NCBI RefSeq assembly: GCF_964355755.1
Contig: NC_092671.1
Coordinates: 36,719,304 to 36,783,303 of the forward strand
Direction: 5' to 3'
Source: Antedon mediterranea
Taxonomy: Eukaryota > Echinodermata > Crinoidea > Comatulida > Antedonidae
DNA length: 64,000 nucleotides
Shown here in pieces: positions 14,101-29,100 of this stretch. Numbering within the stretch: the first letter of the stretch is position 1; each line of letters opens with the position of its first letter. The notes beneath the pieces were generated by a model. It did no database searches. It was not told the DNA's origin and saw only the letters and a program-made list of their open reading frames with translations. Made by a program: the position numbers and the translations under genes.

Positions 14101-17100
14101 ATTGTCTTAAAATGTTGGCCACTTCTTCTTCAAAAGCCACATGCTAATATTCATTATCCTTTGTTTACTCTTCTTCGATAGTCATGAAAGGTAGAAAATT
14201 GAGTGAAGACAAATAAATTAATGTGGACAGTTGGACTGGGGTACTTGATTCGTCCGTACCTGGTCTTTTTCACGCATCCTGTCACAGACTCATGTGATTA
14301 ATATCTCGTATATAGTTCTTGACAAGTTTTCACTCGATGGGGTCAGTTTTAGGGGACGGTAAACTTTCCAACCCCTCGGGACAATAACCACTATCACCTT
14401 TTTAAATCCCTTGGGACGAAAAGCACTCTCAAAATTCTCACCCTTTGTTCTCTAGGGACATCCCATTTTACTCTTTATTTCTGTGCTTAGATGTTCTTCT
14501 TTGCAATTAATTTCAAGTTTTAATATCTTATCTGTGCTATTATAGCCTTCAAATTTAATACCATATCATAGTAAGTTGTTAAAATCACAGTTTTCCACCA
14601 ATGTATAACATCCTTGCTAATAGCAGAAAAATTATAAATATTTTGACAATGATACAATCATATAAAGACCAGACTTATCATCAATATTTAGGATTCAAGC
14701 GATCATTTAACCAATTAACAAATGTGTATACTTAATTAGAACAATCTTTGCGAACTGGCAGTCTAAGAACATTAACTGTACCCCATACCAGGAGACTAAT
14801 AACAAACTCTTGCATTTAAGCATGTACCATATGTAACAAATTAAACTTATACAAAAGTATTGTTCATTGTGTGGAGAAAGACAAATAATAGCGGTTAATT
14901 AAAACAAGTTTGTTGGTGTTTTAAAAGTTAAAGATAGCTCACAATTCAAGGTTCTGACTGTGGAACCAACCGACAAGGTCTTGAACTATGGCGGTATTCT
15001 TTTAAAAATTTGTTGACATTTTTCTTCAATTCAAGAAGATAAGGTAATTTGGTAAATTAATCAGTTCATAATTTATAAGCTTTTAAATAGCACCCTCTAA
15101 GTTTGGATGTATTTTGTAAAAATGTTAGCACCCTCTATGGTTTAGCGATGCTTTATAAATGTACCGATATTCCATTTTTTTAACTTGGGACCTCTTTAGA
15201 TTGTAATAATATTTGTTATTAAACTTATACAGTTGTTTGATCTGTTTTGGAAATTTCTAAAAGATTTTTTACAAAATTATTTTATTTTCATAATTTTGAA
15301 AAGTAGTAAACTTAAAGTTCAATTTTTGGTGTCAGGAAGTTTTTAATAAGCAAATTGTTAGATTTATTATCAAACAAGTGTTGTTCTTCCTTAAAAGGTA
15401 ACCTCCTGAGTGTAGGCCTAGAACAACCAGATATACAGCACCCGGGGGATACTGTACAAGCATGCAAAGAACACATAAGCTCTGCTTGGCTTAAAATATT
15501 CCACAACACCCTGGAAACAGGCATTCAGAAGGGAGCAAGATTTCAAGAGCAAAGTACACAAGACCTCATCTTTGACATGTTGATGGAAATGAAGAATTGA
15601 AAAACAGCTGCCACTTGAGAAATTGTCATGTGTCAAAGGTCATTGTAAGCCAAAAATGTGTTGTGTACTCAATGAACAGTTTAGTTAAATCTACCTACGC
15701 AAATGAACGTGCTTATAAATCTTAATTAGATATTAATTAGTTGATACCAACGCAGGTTAAAGTATGACTACTGTTATTAACTTTCGGTTGTCGTACATCT
15801 TCTATTATCCATTGAAATAAAGTACTTCTTAGTTTTATCTTTTAAATATTTTTAAATTTATTTACTATGGTATAAAACATAAACTAAATTGTATACTAAA
15901 ATATGCCTATTTCTGATGATAATAAATAGATAAATCAAGATTTAAACATGGAAATATAAAGACCCCACTTTTTTGTTTAGTTTGTTTTATATTGTCAGTG
16001 ATCACAAACTTATTAGTGGAATCTCTGGTTTATACTACTGTATAATTTGTTGTGGCATTATATTTATTTAATTGTTTCAACATTATTTTTATTTTTTATT
16101 TCAGCAATATTTTACGAGGGTGGTCCACCCAGCCAAAGCTGATCATTAGGGGACCCTCACACTTTCCCAATAATTAAAAAGAAATCTTTTTCCATTTTAC
16201 ACTTTTCTTAATTTGAACTCTTATAATAGCCATAATCACTTTGTAACAGGTATTGTTTTTGTTTTTTGCTACTTGTCACATTAATTTAAAATTCTGAAAA
16301 GACAGGAACTAGTACACATTAGTTTTCTGAACTATATTTACCATTAAAACTGTTAAATATCAAACTGAAACCAACTGAGAACAAATGCCAAATAACAGGA
16401 ACAATAAATAAAGTACAAATAATTAGCAAGCAAAATGAAAATTATTTTTCACAATTTCAAGTATGACTTTTATGTTCCTCATCTCCAACTGGAGCCAAGA
16501 CTTCCATAAAGTTTTTGTATGAATAAATGCAGCATTGGCATGACCCATAGATATGATATATTACATATGTGAGCTTCCCTGACAGGTATTGGGCCGGTGG
16601 CGTCTACTAAGTTAGACTTGTGCTTTTAACAATTCTTTTAATGTAGAATAGTTTATAGTACATTACGGTAAATTGGTTGAAATAACGTAGAATAAACATT
16701 GTTTACAAAATTTTTTTTTACCAAAATGACACACATATTTATTAATTGTATTTAAATATTACTTTCATTTCATTTTCATTTCATTTCATTATTTATTCGG
16801 TCTATTTAAGTATATACAAAACAAAAAAAAACTGAAATAGGGGAGACCAGGGTCAACCTAAGTGAACTTAATCACTGTAGCTGAGCCGGTTGACCCAACC
16901 CCAAAGTCAGTTTACACATAAGACATAAAGACAAAATACAGTTACAGCAAATCAAAATGAATATGAACTTTTCTAATGAAAGCTGATGGGCTTTCTAGGA
17001 CTGCAGCATCTGTACACTAGGTGTATTTATATACAATCATTGGTAACTATTTCTATTATTGTTATTAAATAAATTCAGCTGGTTCCTAATAATTATAATT

Positions 17101-20100
17101 AACAGGAAAATTATTACTTTTTTGTTGAACCAAACTTTATACCAATTGTGTATGTATTTTTTGGTTCGACAAAAAAGTAATAATTTTCCACAGTTAACTA
17201 GTATTATTTAGTTTTATCTTTCAGAAAAATGTACAAATAGTGCATGTTATTAAAAAAAAACAACTAAAGTAATGTTTTGCGTGTAGAACACAGAATGAGT
17301 AATGTAAAAATAAAATGTTGATGTCACTCCCCAATGAATAAAATTTAAGTAAAAATAAACTTTTAATGATCAATGATTTGACAGGTACTCAAGTTGAATC
17401 AATCTACAACTAATAGTATAAAATCCTTAATTGCTCTTTTTCCTGTATTTGGCAAGATATTGACAAGATCATCTCAAAGTTTTCAAGGATTTTATCTATA
17501 CCATCAATTAAATATGATTTTGCAAAATATCATGCAAGTAGCATGACATAATGTTGTTGTATTCGTTTCAAATTTAATCTATTAGATGATTCTAAAACTA
17601 ATTTTAGTAACATTTTAAGCTCTACACTATCAAACTAGTTTGACAAAAAAAATGTGATGTGCCCAAATATGGACATGATGATGTCATCACTACCATATTT
17701 AGGCATATCACTACCATATTTGGGCACATCACATTTTTTGTCAAACTAGTTTGATAGTGTAGACACAGCTTTAAAGTAAATTTGACAGTGAATAAAAGTT
17801 TTATTATTAAGCAGTAATAATGGAACTTGTCTTACCAATGAATGGAGGTTTTCTCCACTAGGGTTTGCAGATCCTGGTACTGAGCCAGGCCCAGCACCGC
17901 CATTGTAGCCTGGGCCAGCAGGTGACGGCTGGCTACCACTCCTAGGCCAAGGACCTATGGATGAGATTATAATTATTTTGTTAATATAATGTTAATTAAA
18001 TGCTATTAAAAATATTATATTTAGACAAACATACGTAAAAAAGTTAAATCTTTGTTTTTCATGTTTCGATTGAGTTGTTTACCGTTTTATCAATAGTCTG
18101 CAAAACATACAGTAGGTTAAGTCTGCTCGGGAGACTTAACCAAAATACCCAACAATGTTTTACACTAAGTCTACATTTTTCATCACATATTCACATGTTC
18201 CCCTTGTTGCCGTTACTACATTGTACGCAATTAAAGGGACACCGGGGAGTGGGAAAAGCGTTCCTGCGAGGCGAGCATAGTGTCAAAATGATTGTTGATC
18301 GTTCACAATACAAGATCCTCTGGGAAGCGCGTGAATGCTTTCTATTAAGCGTATTCAGCCAAACGTTCACAGTAGTTTTCTTTCATTCTGAGTATAATTG
18401 GAGTTGTCACGCATTAATCTTTCTATCATCACCTCATAGATACATGGATAAAGAAGCTTGTAAGGTTCCATATAGGCTGTGATAGCATTTGCACACGACA
18501 AATCCAAGTTTCTTAACGTGTAAAAGGGAAATCAATAGCGACACTTTTCACTTCTGGCTGAAGAATACAATGCTATTTGCATCAAAGAAATTGAAATATA
18601 TCAAAGATGGGGCCGATTGAAAGTGGCGGACGAAGGAAATGTAAGGTAGTCCACTGGGACTGCTCAACCTCGCTTGCATTATCTACGGAGGGTCACGGAC
18701 AAAATAATCACTTAGACGATATTCGTAATGAAAGTCCAATTGTTGGCCTGCGTAGTCTGTGAGGCTAAGCAAAAGGTGAAATGACTGAATGACAAAGCAT
18801 ATTGGCTGCAAGTAGCGAGCAAATTGGCTTTGGCAGGCCGACAATGCTAGCCTAATTTTGTAAAAAGTTGTTGAGAGAATTAATATAGCTAGAATCGACG
18901 CTGACGGAAGCCTCTTGTCTGAAACGTTGGGCCTAGGAAATTGAGCCCGACTCACTGAGCTACAAGATGGCAGTAGGGAAATTAACACCGACTTAAGGTG
19001 AAAAGGTCGTCCCCATAACGCCTTATAACCAGTTGAGTCAGGGAGACAATAGCCTATATCAATCGCCACCTCGCATATTTTTATCAAACCGTTGTTGGGG
19101 TTACACCTCTACGTTGCATTATCACCTCAACAATTTACCACAATGGGAAAACGCCGGACACACGGGAGCACAAAATAAATGTACACACATTTTAGAAATT
19201 TCAACAGGTAGGGATAAATGGTAACTGCCAACAAAAGATAACAAATCACAAACGAATTCATAACTAATATAGGCCAAGTTGAGGTCATAATATTCATAAC
19301 CTCATTTCAAGTTTTTGTAGTTAATTAGTCTGATAAATATTCCCATGTAGATTAGAACCCAAAAAAACTAATTTAATTAATAACTAATGAACCTCCTTTT
19401 ACCAAAATATCTCAACCTCAAGTTTAATCAATAGTTCAGGGTGGCAGACAAGATTGAAAATTAAGTTAAAGTGGACTTAGTAGATGAAATTATATAGAAT
19501 TAAATATGCCATCACAACATGATAAGTCCAGCAAATTAAATTAACACGTTGGTAACTTCAAAGATGCAAACTGATTACCATTGTAATGCTATCAAAACAA
19601 AACCCATGAAAATCTATCCTAGTGGTAAATTGGACAAGACAGCAAAAAACGAACAGGAAAATTAGAATGTGCGATGACAAAGACAACGCTGATGTAGAGG
19701 TTATGTTAGTGCGAAACGACTAGACAAGGTTTCTGGTGTCTAATTGCATCATCATAATGTATAGCTATGAGCCACCAAAACACTAAAATAAACAGTGTCG
19801 ATGAACTTTCACACTTTAGTAGGTATATAACTAGATGCTTCTAGCAACAAAGCAAATTTAATACTGCAGAAAGCCATACCTCACATAATACAATATCAAT
19901 TGGAGAACTAAGGTGAGGATAGTCTTCTTCCACATGTAGTAGGAACTAATGTATACATTGAAAGCTCTGCTAATTTTTCTGGCTGTTTTACTTTATCGTT
20001 TTGATTTAGCTTTTTGCTGTATCTTCATTGAGATCCAGCCACTGATACCCACAGCATTGTCATTTTTCCAGTGCTCATTTTATTTTGTATCTCCATTGAG

Positions 20101-23100
20101 ATCCAGTCACTGATGCCCCTAGCATTATCATTTTTTCAGTGCTTATTTTATTTTGTATCTCCATTGAGATCCAGTCACTGATACCCACAGCATTGTCATT
20201 TTTTCAGTGCTCATTTTATTTTGTATCTCCATTGAGATACAGCCACTGATACCCACAGCATTGCAATTTTTTCAGTGCTTATTTTATTTTGTATCTTCAT
20301 TGAGATCCAGCCACTGATGCCCACAGCATTGTCATTATTTCAGTAATTTGTCTTTGGATTTATATTACAAAAAGAAAACAACTTTGATTTTGCCCCCCCA
20401 AAAATGGAATTGCTATTAATCAAACGAATATAGGAATTCATTTGCATGCCTATATTGTCACTTCTTGTTCATCCAATAGCATGGCCACAAAACAAAAACT
20501 AAGTGGCAGTCCCCATGGAAATATATTTTCCTATGGAATCTGCATGGAAACAGGTCCCTATGGATAGCAGCATTTCCTCTAGTCCACTTGGCTCAAGGCT
20601 GTTTATGGTCTAATCACCCTACCCTACACATCTGCTTTACCCATTCATAGCAGCACACTATTTCCTTTATAGGGTTATACTACTACAAGTCTACAACATA
20701 CCACATTGTTATAATTAGAGAGTGTGAAGAATGGTAGGTGTGGAAACATGTACACAAGGCATGGTACTCAAATAGCTTGCTGGAATACCAGCATATTTTA
20801 CTTCAAAAAAATTAAGTAATTAGTTTATTACCAGTATTAATAATTATGGTAATTAAGTTTCTACCATCACCATTTAAGTAATGGAATAATTTAATGTTTA
20901 TGATCACTTTCAGTTTATTTAAAAAAAATGTTCTAGTCACAAATTATTAATCTTAGAAACTATTATGATTGATTTAAAAGTATGTAAATAAAATCTATGA
21001 ATCTATTTGATATACATAATATATATAGTATAAATTTCTTTGTTTTTTACTGTATCTTGTATGGGCTGTGTAACTTGTTCAAGTCCCAAATCCTATCAGT
21101 AAGTATAATCCGGTTTAGTGCGATTAAACTTTTCCGAAAGATTGTTATTATTTGCAGATGTTTTCTAGGTAATTGGATTTTTAAGATATATTTATAATTT
21201 GCCAGATTTCAACACTAATCAACAACAACAACAACTAGTCACTACTTTGTAAACAAATGTGTAAACAACCGCTTTGGTATACTAAATAATCTGTAGTTTT
21301 ATCATAATGACAGTGAACCTAGAAGTTACCTCATCTTAAAAACAAATTTATTTTGTATGTACTTTTAATGACAAAAATATTGTTTGAATATTGTACAGTA
21401 TATGATTTAAGTTTATCAATACAGTATTTATTAAGCTGCGCATTTAAAAAAAATTGGTTTTGGTTGTGTCCTGATTATAAATTGACAACCAATACCAAGT
21501 TTGTGAGAGTTTTAGTTTTTTAAATTTAACTTGCAGATAAAACAACTATATTTTCATACTAGGTTACTCATTTCATTAAAATTGACTTCAATTGCCCAGT
21601 ATGTGCCTCGAATACTGTAATCCAGCACCTAGAACGACCACATAAAATAAAGGTCAGAAACGACGACAGATAAAATATAATCCTGCTCTTCCTCTCAAAC
21701 TTTTCCCATAGAAATTCTCAAATCGACTGTCATGTTAGCGAATATTATATTTTAGCCATGTTGTTGTGTACAAGAGCTAACAAAGAGGTTCCTTTATGTA
21801 AAATGATCACATCTGATGTTCATTAATATCTCCAAGCCAAAGAAAACAAACAGTTACACTCAGAACATTAGTTTGGTACAAATTGATAAACTTGATATCA
21901 AAAAAATTGGACTGCATGTAGCTTATGTTACATTCTATTAAATCTAGTAAAGTATTATTTACCAATTTTTGTGGTAAAACCTCTTAAAAGTAATAACATA
22001 ATACACTATTAATAAATACCCAGTTATAGATGTAACAGAATATTATAGAAAACCAGTCAATTGTTGTGGTCAGACCAACACATTTAAAATCTCCACGACA
22101 ACCACAAACAACAAGAATTAAATGTTGCGGTCACTTTTGAGCGAGTGAACCCGATATGTCCGGACAAATAATTAGAGCGAATGACTGAGTGGGTAATTCT
22201 CGTTCTTCATGGTTCACCGTAGATTATAGACTTAATTACACGACTGATGATGAGTAGGTTTAAACAGTGCAGACTTTGTATAAAAAGTCAGTGTTGTTGA
22301 AGAATACTACTGGATCCTAGATTCTATGTTAGCGATTCTGACCAATGAAAAGCTCTAATATGGTAACTCCTCAAAACCACTAATTTAAGCATTTAAAATA
22401 TTACTTAGCCACTAATCGGTTTAAGCATGCACGTACAGTACCTCCATGGTTTAGAGAAACACAATACTTTAACAAACTGATAATTATTCTCTTATTTTGT
22501 TGTCTTCATGCCATTGGTATAACTATTGAGTTATGACCGGTTTGGCAGATACAGGGTACATTGGAACCAAAAAAAGGCTACAAGAACATTATTGATTATT
22601 AGCATGCACTTAAGTAAATTGTATAAAAGTCTTACCTGTCATCGGTGGGGGTGAACTGACCGGCGTGGAGGGGTTGGAAGGGTAACTACTGTTGGTCTGT
22701 TCCGATGTTGAATAGATCTGAAAAACAGAGTACAAAACATATTATTATTAGTCATATTAAAACAAGGCTGATGAGTGTAGTAAGCTTGTGTATCATCATT
22801 CTATTTCCTCGCGAGGATTTAGACCTTCCTTGAATCGCAATGGCGCTATTCTATCAAGGACGTCAAATTCAAAATATTTACCACATTCAAAAAGAAAATA
22901 ACGCATAAGAATGCAGATGATTTTTGCAGCAAAATGTGAAACTTAACTAACAAACTTATGTTAAATGTAACTTTATATTTAATAATCTTATTTTCAAAAC
23001 ATCAGTCAATCTAATAATATATTTTAATTGCTAATTGGTTTAATAGTAAAATTAAGGAATATATTTTTATAAATGATCATGTTTGTTTACAAAACATATT

Positions 23101-26100
23101 CAATTATTCCTTCTAAATCAAGATCAAGGATATAGGCCTAAGTTTGACGACAATATCATAAATTTATTGGTAGTAATTTTAGTGCTGTTAGCAAGAATAG
23201 TGTTTTTCATCAAGTGAGTTGACAGCTGTTTGGAAGGCAGGGCCTGGGGTGAGCATAATATCGCAGAGTACTGTACCGAGAGCAATGAACCTTTACTTTA
23301 CACACGCACTAATCATATTATTATTGGACGATGATGAGGTATGATGTAAGTGAAATATGACGTTGGAACTAAATAAACAATGGTCAATTATTAGAGGTAA
23401 TAAAGAATGATGATCAAAGTTTGGAAGTAGTAAAAAGTTACATGTAACATGCCCGGACTGAAGCAAAACATTCTACAAAAGAATTTAAGTTTGTCATAAA
23501 AGTTTCCAGTAATAATGATTGTTGATATCGTCACAGAACCATAACAACATTGCATAACAGAGTATGTTATTCTCTACTCTATTACCACTATAAACAGTTT
23601 ATACATTAATATATGCAAAGACTAAATCAACCAATACAATTTTAACTTAATAGAATAGTTAAATTATAATCATAAATGTGTAAAATAATTAGTACCCAAG
23701 AATATCGCGGATGTCCATAAGTTGTTGGTAAAAACATGTTGCTTTGGTTGCTAGGTATTATACGGGAAATGTTACAAAAATATCTTCAAAAAATACTAAA
23801 AAGTTTCTTGCAAAATCAACAGCAATTCCGGTTCATCATATAAACAAAATCAATTAAAAACAAATTAAAAGCAGATAAATGATAACTATTTTTATCTATC
23901 CAATAATTATTCCTCAATTATCTTCTATGATGTTCATCTTCTATAGTAAAACAATTTATTAAACGCGTCAAAACAATCCAACTGAAGATTTGAAGAAAAA
24001 AAAACAACTTCTGAAAAATCTTGCAGATCACAAAATTCCAAGTTTTTCTAGAATTAGACGCTTTGTTCTGATGAGTCACCTGGAAAAGCTGAGTCAGGAA
24101 TAATAGTCTCTGTTTAATATCTGTACCAATGCTGTATCTGCTGTATACCTGTTCGTGGCAAGTCAAAGAGTCCTGTTGTGTGCCTATCCGTAGGAGGAGG
24201 AGTCCTATACGTATTTATCAACAAAAAAGATGTTCAATGTATTTAGATAAAAGCTGTCATCGGCAAATGCTCTGGTATAGTCTTCTAAAAATCAATCCCA
24301 ATTTGTCTGTCTGCTTACTCTTCTAAAAGATCATCATCTGCTGACGTCGTTTACTTTCATAATATTCGTTAAAAAACTCTCATTTAGATAGTTGCTGATG
24401 AGTACAAAACTATGGAAGTTCCTACCAACACTAACAATACCTCATAAAACAATGAATGAATGAATTGATCAACAATAGAAATATGATAAGAGCCAAGTCA
24501 GATGGAAATGATTTGCTGTTTCCTGTGTCAACACATGAAGAAACCAAAATCAGTAGGCTAGCTTTTTCCAAGGAGAGATCCTAACTCAATGAATTCAACA
24601 GAAAACCAATCAATGTCTACGACATCTAAAGCCTGACTAAATTGGATGTTATCATTGCTGGTCCTCCTCCCTCTACTCTACATAGTTTAATATGGGATTC
24701 AGCAGGGCATGAATTAAGTAGCTGGAAGAGCTGTTGAGTGAGTTGCCATAGACAAATCTAACTGGTCCTTCCATTGGCCTCCTTTGAAGTGTAAATCTGG
24801 TTGTTGGAAAATGACAATGGGGATGTCCTATTCACAGTAAAATTAAAAGTAATAATAAAACAACCATAACTTGTAAACTTTTTAATTACATTCATACAAA
24901 TCTACTTTATTTTTATTTCTTTAATTTAAAAATAATAATCACTTTTTATCAGCTCACAAAATTATATCACCATTATCATAGTATAAGTAATTTTTAATTT
25001 AAATTAAATCATTATTTAAATGTTTTACTTAAAAATTCATGTAATTTTAGTAAAACTAAGCCAGAAAATATCAATTTTTATATAACATTTCTTGATTTAA
25101 ATTTAGATTTGATAAAAAACAAAATGACACTCCCTATTTGAAGAATGAAATAGTCCAATTTTTAAAACAACAGTTCAAAAGTTGCTATAAAGTGTCTGGA
25201 TATCTCATCAGAATTTTAGTGATCACTTTACTATTAAAACTCTAGGGACTCCAGATTACAACAACTAAATCAATGGCTACTGTATTGCTTGGAATAAACA
25301 TACCCTTTTGTTATATAATCACATTATTACATATGATAGACTGTAAACACTTTGAATAAAACCTATATATACAGTAACAAAATAATAAAGAAAATTAAAT
25401 TGGCTGTATATATTTTTTTTCTTTGATTTTTGAAAAATGTTATATTATTATATTATCATTAGCCCTGACGACGAAGGAATAGTGTTTTCCGAAAGCTTGC
25501 CTGTTTCTGGCCGTTTTACTTTATCGTTTTGATTTAACATTGTTCATTTGTATTGAGATACAGCCACTGATACCCATAGCATTATCAATTTTTCAGTAGT
25601 CTAGTAATTTGCCTTTAGATTTATTTATTTGTATTATTTTATCTTATATATTCTATATCAAAATTCTTCAAAATATCTTGTTTGTGTGTTGAGTATATGT
25701 GATGATTTAATTTGAATGCCAAACCAAATCATGTGATATATCCCACTAAATCATCATACAAATGTTATTGGCAAGTTACTGTCAAACCGCAATTCAATCA
25801 AATATTTTTTTTCACATTTTCTTTAAATCAGTCAACCATAAATCGTTTAAAATGCACTATTAATTTAATCAAAATTCAAATCAGTTTTCAGTAACTATAT
25901 CTACTAAAACTAAAAGCTCTGTCTGTACTATCAATTGACAAAAAAAAGTGTGATGTGCCCAAATACGGTAGTGATATGACATCATCATGTCCATATATGG
26001 GCACATCACATTTAGAATGAAGCAGAAACACAAGTCCAAAACTGATAAGGAAGTTTCTAAAATTTCTAGCCCCAAATTAATTTTCAAGTCATGCACATAA

Positions 26101-29100
26101 TGCATTTAGAGTCTGCTTATAATAATCTAAAATAGAAGAATTAATTAACTATCATTAACATATCCATTAATTAAACTATATTTAATTAATGGATATGCCG
26201 TCAGTACTTTACTATAATACAACAGTAAATAATATTTCAACAAGTGGAAGCCTAGGCCTATGTATGTGATTGCAAAAGAAAAGCACTAAAATAGATGAAA
26301 TCTAATGGGAAAAAAGTCTACCTGGGATCTACTACATTGTCTGTTCAATGTGCCTTTTAATTCAATTAAGTACATATGAACTTTCTCCAACTGTGCACTA
26401 GTTATCATTGTACAATAGTTCTTTTGGAACAATTACATTTCAAACAAAAAGGTTAAAAACAGAATTATTCAAATGACCTAACCTATCTATTCTTTAAAAA
26501 TTAGGTCACCCTAGTTCCACATTATGTCTTTATTCATGCTAACCAGTTTATTTATGGGTTTAGCAATTTATTCAATTGATACAGGGCGCCAATGCAAATA
26601 TTTATCACATTCAAATTTAGTGTTGGGGATAATTAACCCCGATGTTTGTGTACAGAACGCCGCAATTTTATTTCTATCATAGGTTAATTTAGTATTAATA
26701 AAAGTCAGAATGGAGTATACAAATAATACATTCAAATTCTCTGTTGTATTGCAGATGAATCAAAAAGTTGTGGTTGATACAAAAAAATCAGTGTGAGAAC
26801 GAGGGCAATATTTTGCTATAAAGGAAGTTGGGGGCAAGGAACTTGAACGCAACCCAGGGTGTCCGCCAGTTCAGTCCATCAACAGTGTACGCAGATAGGG
26901 TAAAGTTGCTCATGGTTTCTACCAATGTTTTATTATACTTTCAACGCGTCTCAGAAACTTCAGCAAACTGACTCCAGTTAAATTGAACATAATTTGGCCC
27001 CTTCAAGTCTCATTTGAAATCTTGCTAAAAGATACTTTATCCTTAATTTAAGTGGCCCTTTACCTTGGTTGTGGACCCCAACTTGCCCTTTTGTATCCTT
27101 GATTGTATTCATTAACACCTAGATTCTGTTTATGGGCTACTTGCTATACTCATGGTTTTTATACCTCCATGCTATACTCTACATGTTGACCTAAATTACT
27201 AATTCTAGTAATTTTATAATCCTATTTTGACCTAAATACCTAGATAATAAGCACAATGTATAAAAACGAAAGAGCAGGTATTAATTCACAAAGCACAATA
27301 TTCTATATCAAAGACATTTATATAAGTTACCATTACATTTATCAATTTATATTCATTTATACTTTCATTCAATAAATTATTTTATTTGTGAATTTGTGAA
27401 TGTTTGTAATAGAACAAATGTCTCAGTTTTTATTTTCCATTGTTTTTTTTAAAAAGTAATTGTGTAGTTTTTTGTTGTTGTTTTTTTTAAAGTAATTGTG
27501 TTGTTAAAATTCTGTATTTGTATGGACGCACCATCTACGCATGTGTGCCACTGTTAAAAAAGTGTTGATCCAAATAAATATTATTATTATTATCTACTTT
27601 GTAAACATTTTGTACGGGCCATACCTCCCGTTATTAGAGAGTTCTTCCGATGATAAATGAGAGAACCAATAAACAAAGCAATAATGAGTTAAAAGACAGG
27701 ATAAATGTATACTGAATACTAAATGCAATAATATAATAAGATAATACAAGTTGACCTAAAACTGTTGTATTGTACACATATTGTAACACAATATTATAAT
27801 TCAATAATTATTTTATAGTCCAGCTAGGAACAAACCTATAAATACTTAGCTATTAATCAGATAAATTAATAAATCCATCACAAGAATGGGGGGTGATTAC
27901 ATAAGAAGGAAGTGGGGACTTTTTTGGTTTTAAAATAGAACAAAGAACTGATGAAAGATTAGACATGGCCTGTAGCTGAAGATCTACTAAAGCCTGCTCA
28001 TAAGGGTGTAGTAAAAACACTAATCACTTCAACACCTGGTCGTTCACCTTTGATCATTAAGCCAAGGACATTTCCCAATTTTTAATTTTAAATTCAACCT
28101 CAATATACGTTTTATAACTATCAAGAATACGTTCATTCCTTTTTATTTTTAAGTTGCTAGTAGCAAGAAGGGATATTTAAACCCGTAGGGTGGTTCAAAA
28201 ATTTAAACGAACCTCTTTTTTCCTGATATGAAATTTTAAGAAGTGAACTTAAATAATATTAAACATCAATTTATTATGCTTAACTAGCCTAGCTTATGAT
28301 GATTGTTTTTCCTTTTTTGCAGGAAAAAAAAACACTCTGTAAAAATTCCTGGCTATGGGCTTGTTATTTTCATATATAAATGCTTCAATGAAATTGATTG
28401 GAATAATCAAAACAGTTACCAAAACTGTTACTTTTGTGGTTGGTAATTTCAGTTTCAATCTCTTGAACTAATTATTTCCACCAGCAGCTCAAAATAGTTT
28501 AAAAACAAGGTGATTAATGTGATTTCATTTCTGTTTGACTAACATTTAACCACTAAACTGATTCTCAGTTTAAAAAATGCATAAATCAAAACATAAATGG
28601 GGAAAAAAAAAAATTACTCCAACACAATTGAGACAAATATTTAAGTGACACAAACTGGAACCTAATAAAAAATAATTGTGACTGTTTGATGTTTATTTTC
28701 TTATGAAATGTTACCTCTGGAAGAAAAAAATCAAATATTTTGGAGGAAAATGCAAATAAAAAAGTACAGAAGGATGGTATATTACTTGGTGTTGGTCCTT
28801 GGGGATGAAAAAACTAACTAATGCAGTCTATGGCCTGGAGGATGGAGTCACAACGGCTCATCATAAACATATTAAAATAAAAACCTATGGCTCAGCTCCA
28901 ACTTTAATAATAATCTATTTTAAACAAACCATTTATGGTATATAAATTCTATGAATTAATAAATTTGATATAAAATTCTTATTTACGGGAAGCGCTTTAG
29001 TTTTGAATAGTTAATCAAAGATAAGCAGTAGATACTGTAAATAGGTACATTACCTTTTAAAAGTATAAATACATTGAATTTCCATTATCTATTACTTATT

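Larger units (their letters stand above)
11526..17835 (-). other. Intron between exons 11 and 12
   Basis: This 6.3-kb intron holds retroelement tails near 13905-13975, 16110-16160 and 16760-16970, a small inverted-repeat element at 17101-17195 and MITE copy 5. A coding-looking plus-strand ORF of 81 codons lies at 15355-15600. A stretch at 12000-12370 repeats cctgttaa-type motifs. The rest shows no recognised feature. Confidence 0.7.
17955..22635 (-). other. Intron between exons 10 and 11
   Basis: This 4.7-kb intron has an unusual GC-richer stretch at 18080-19230 with long but unrecognised ORFs on both strands, then a repeated element with 68-bp tandem units at 19956-20366. The rest (20370-22635) is AT-rich with no recognised feature. 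Confidence 0.7.

Noticed and set aside
14260-14277. Six-codon ATG segment (MREKDQ) ending at GTACGG in phase 0 before exon 12
   Set aside because: Too short, no promoter context, and a one-in-three phase match is expected by chance.
20019-20345. Regular repeat spacing reminiscent of a CRISPR array
   Set aside because: Units are contiguous 68-bp tandem copies without unique spacers, in a eukaryotic intron.
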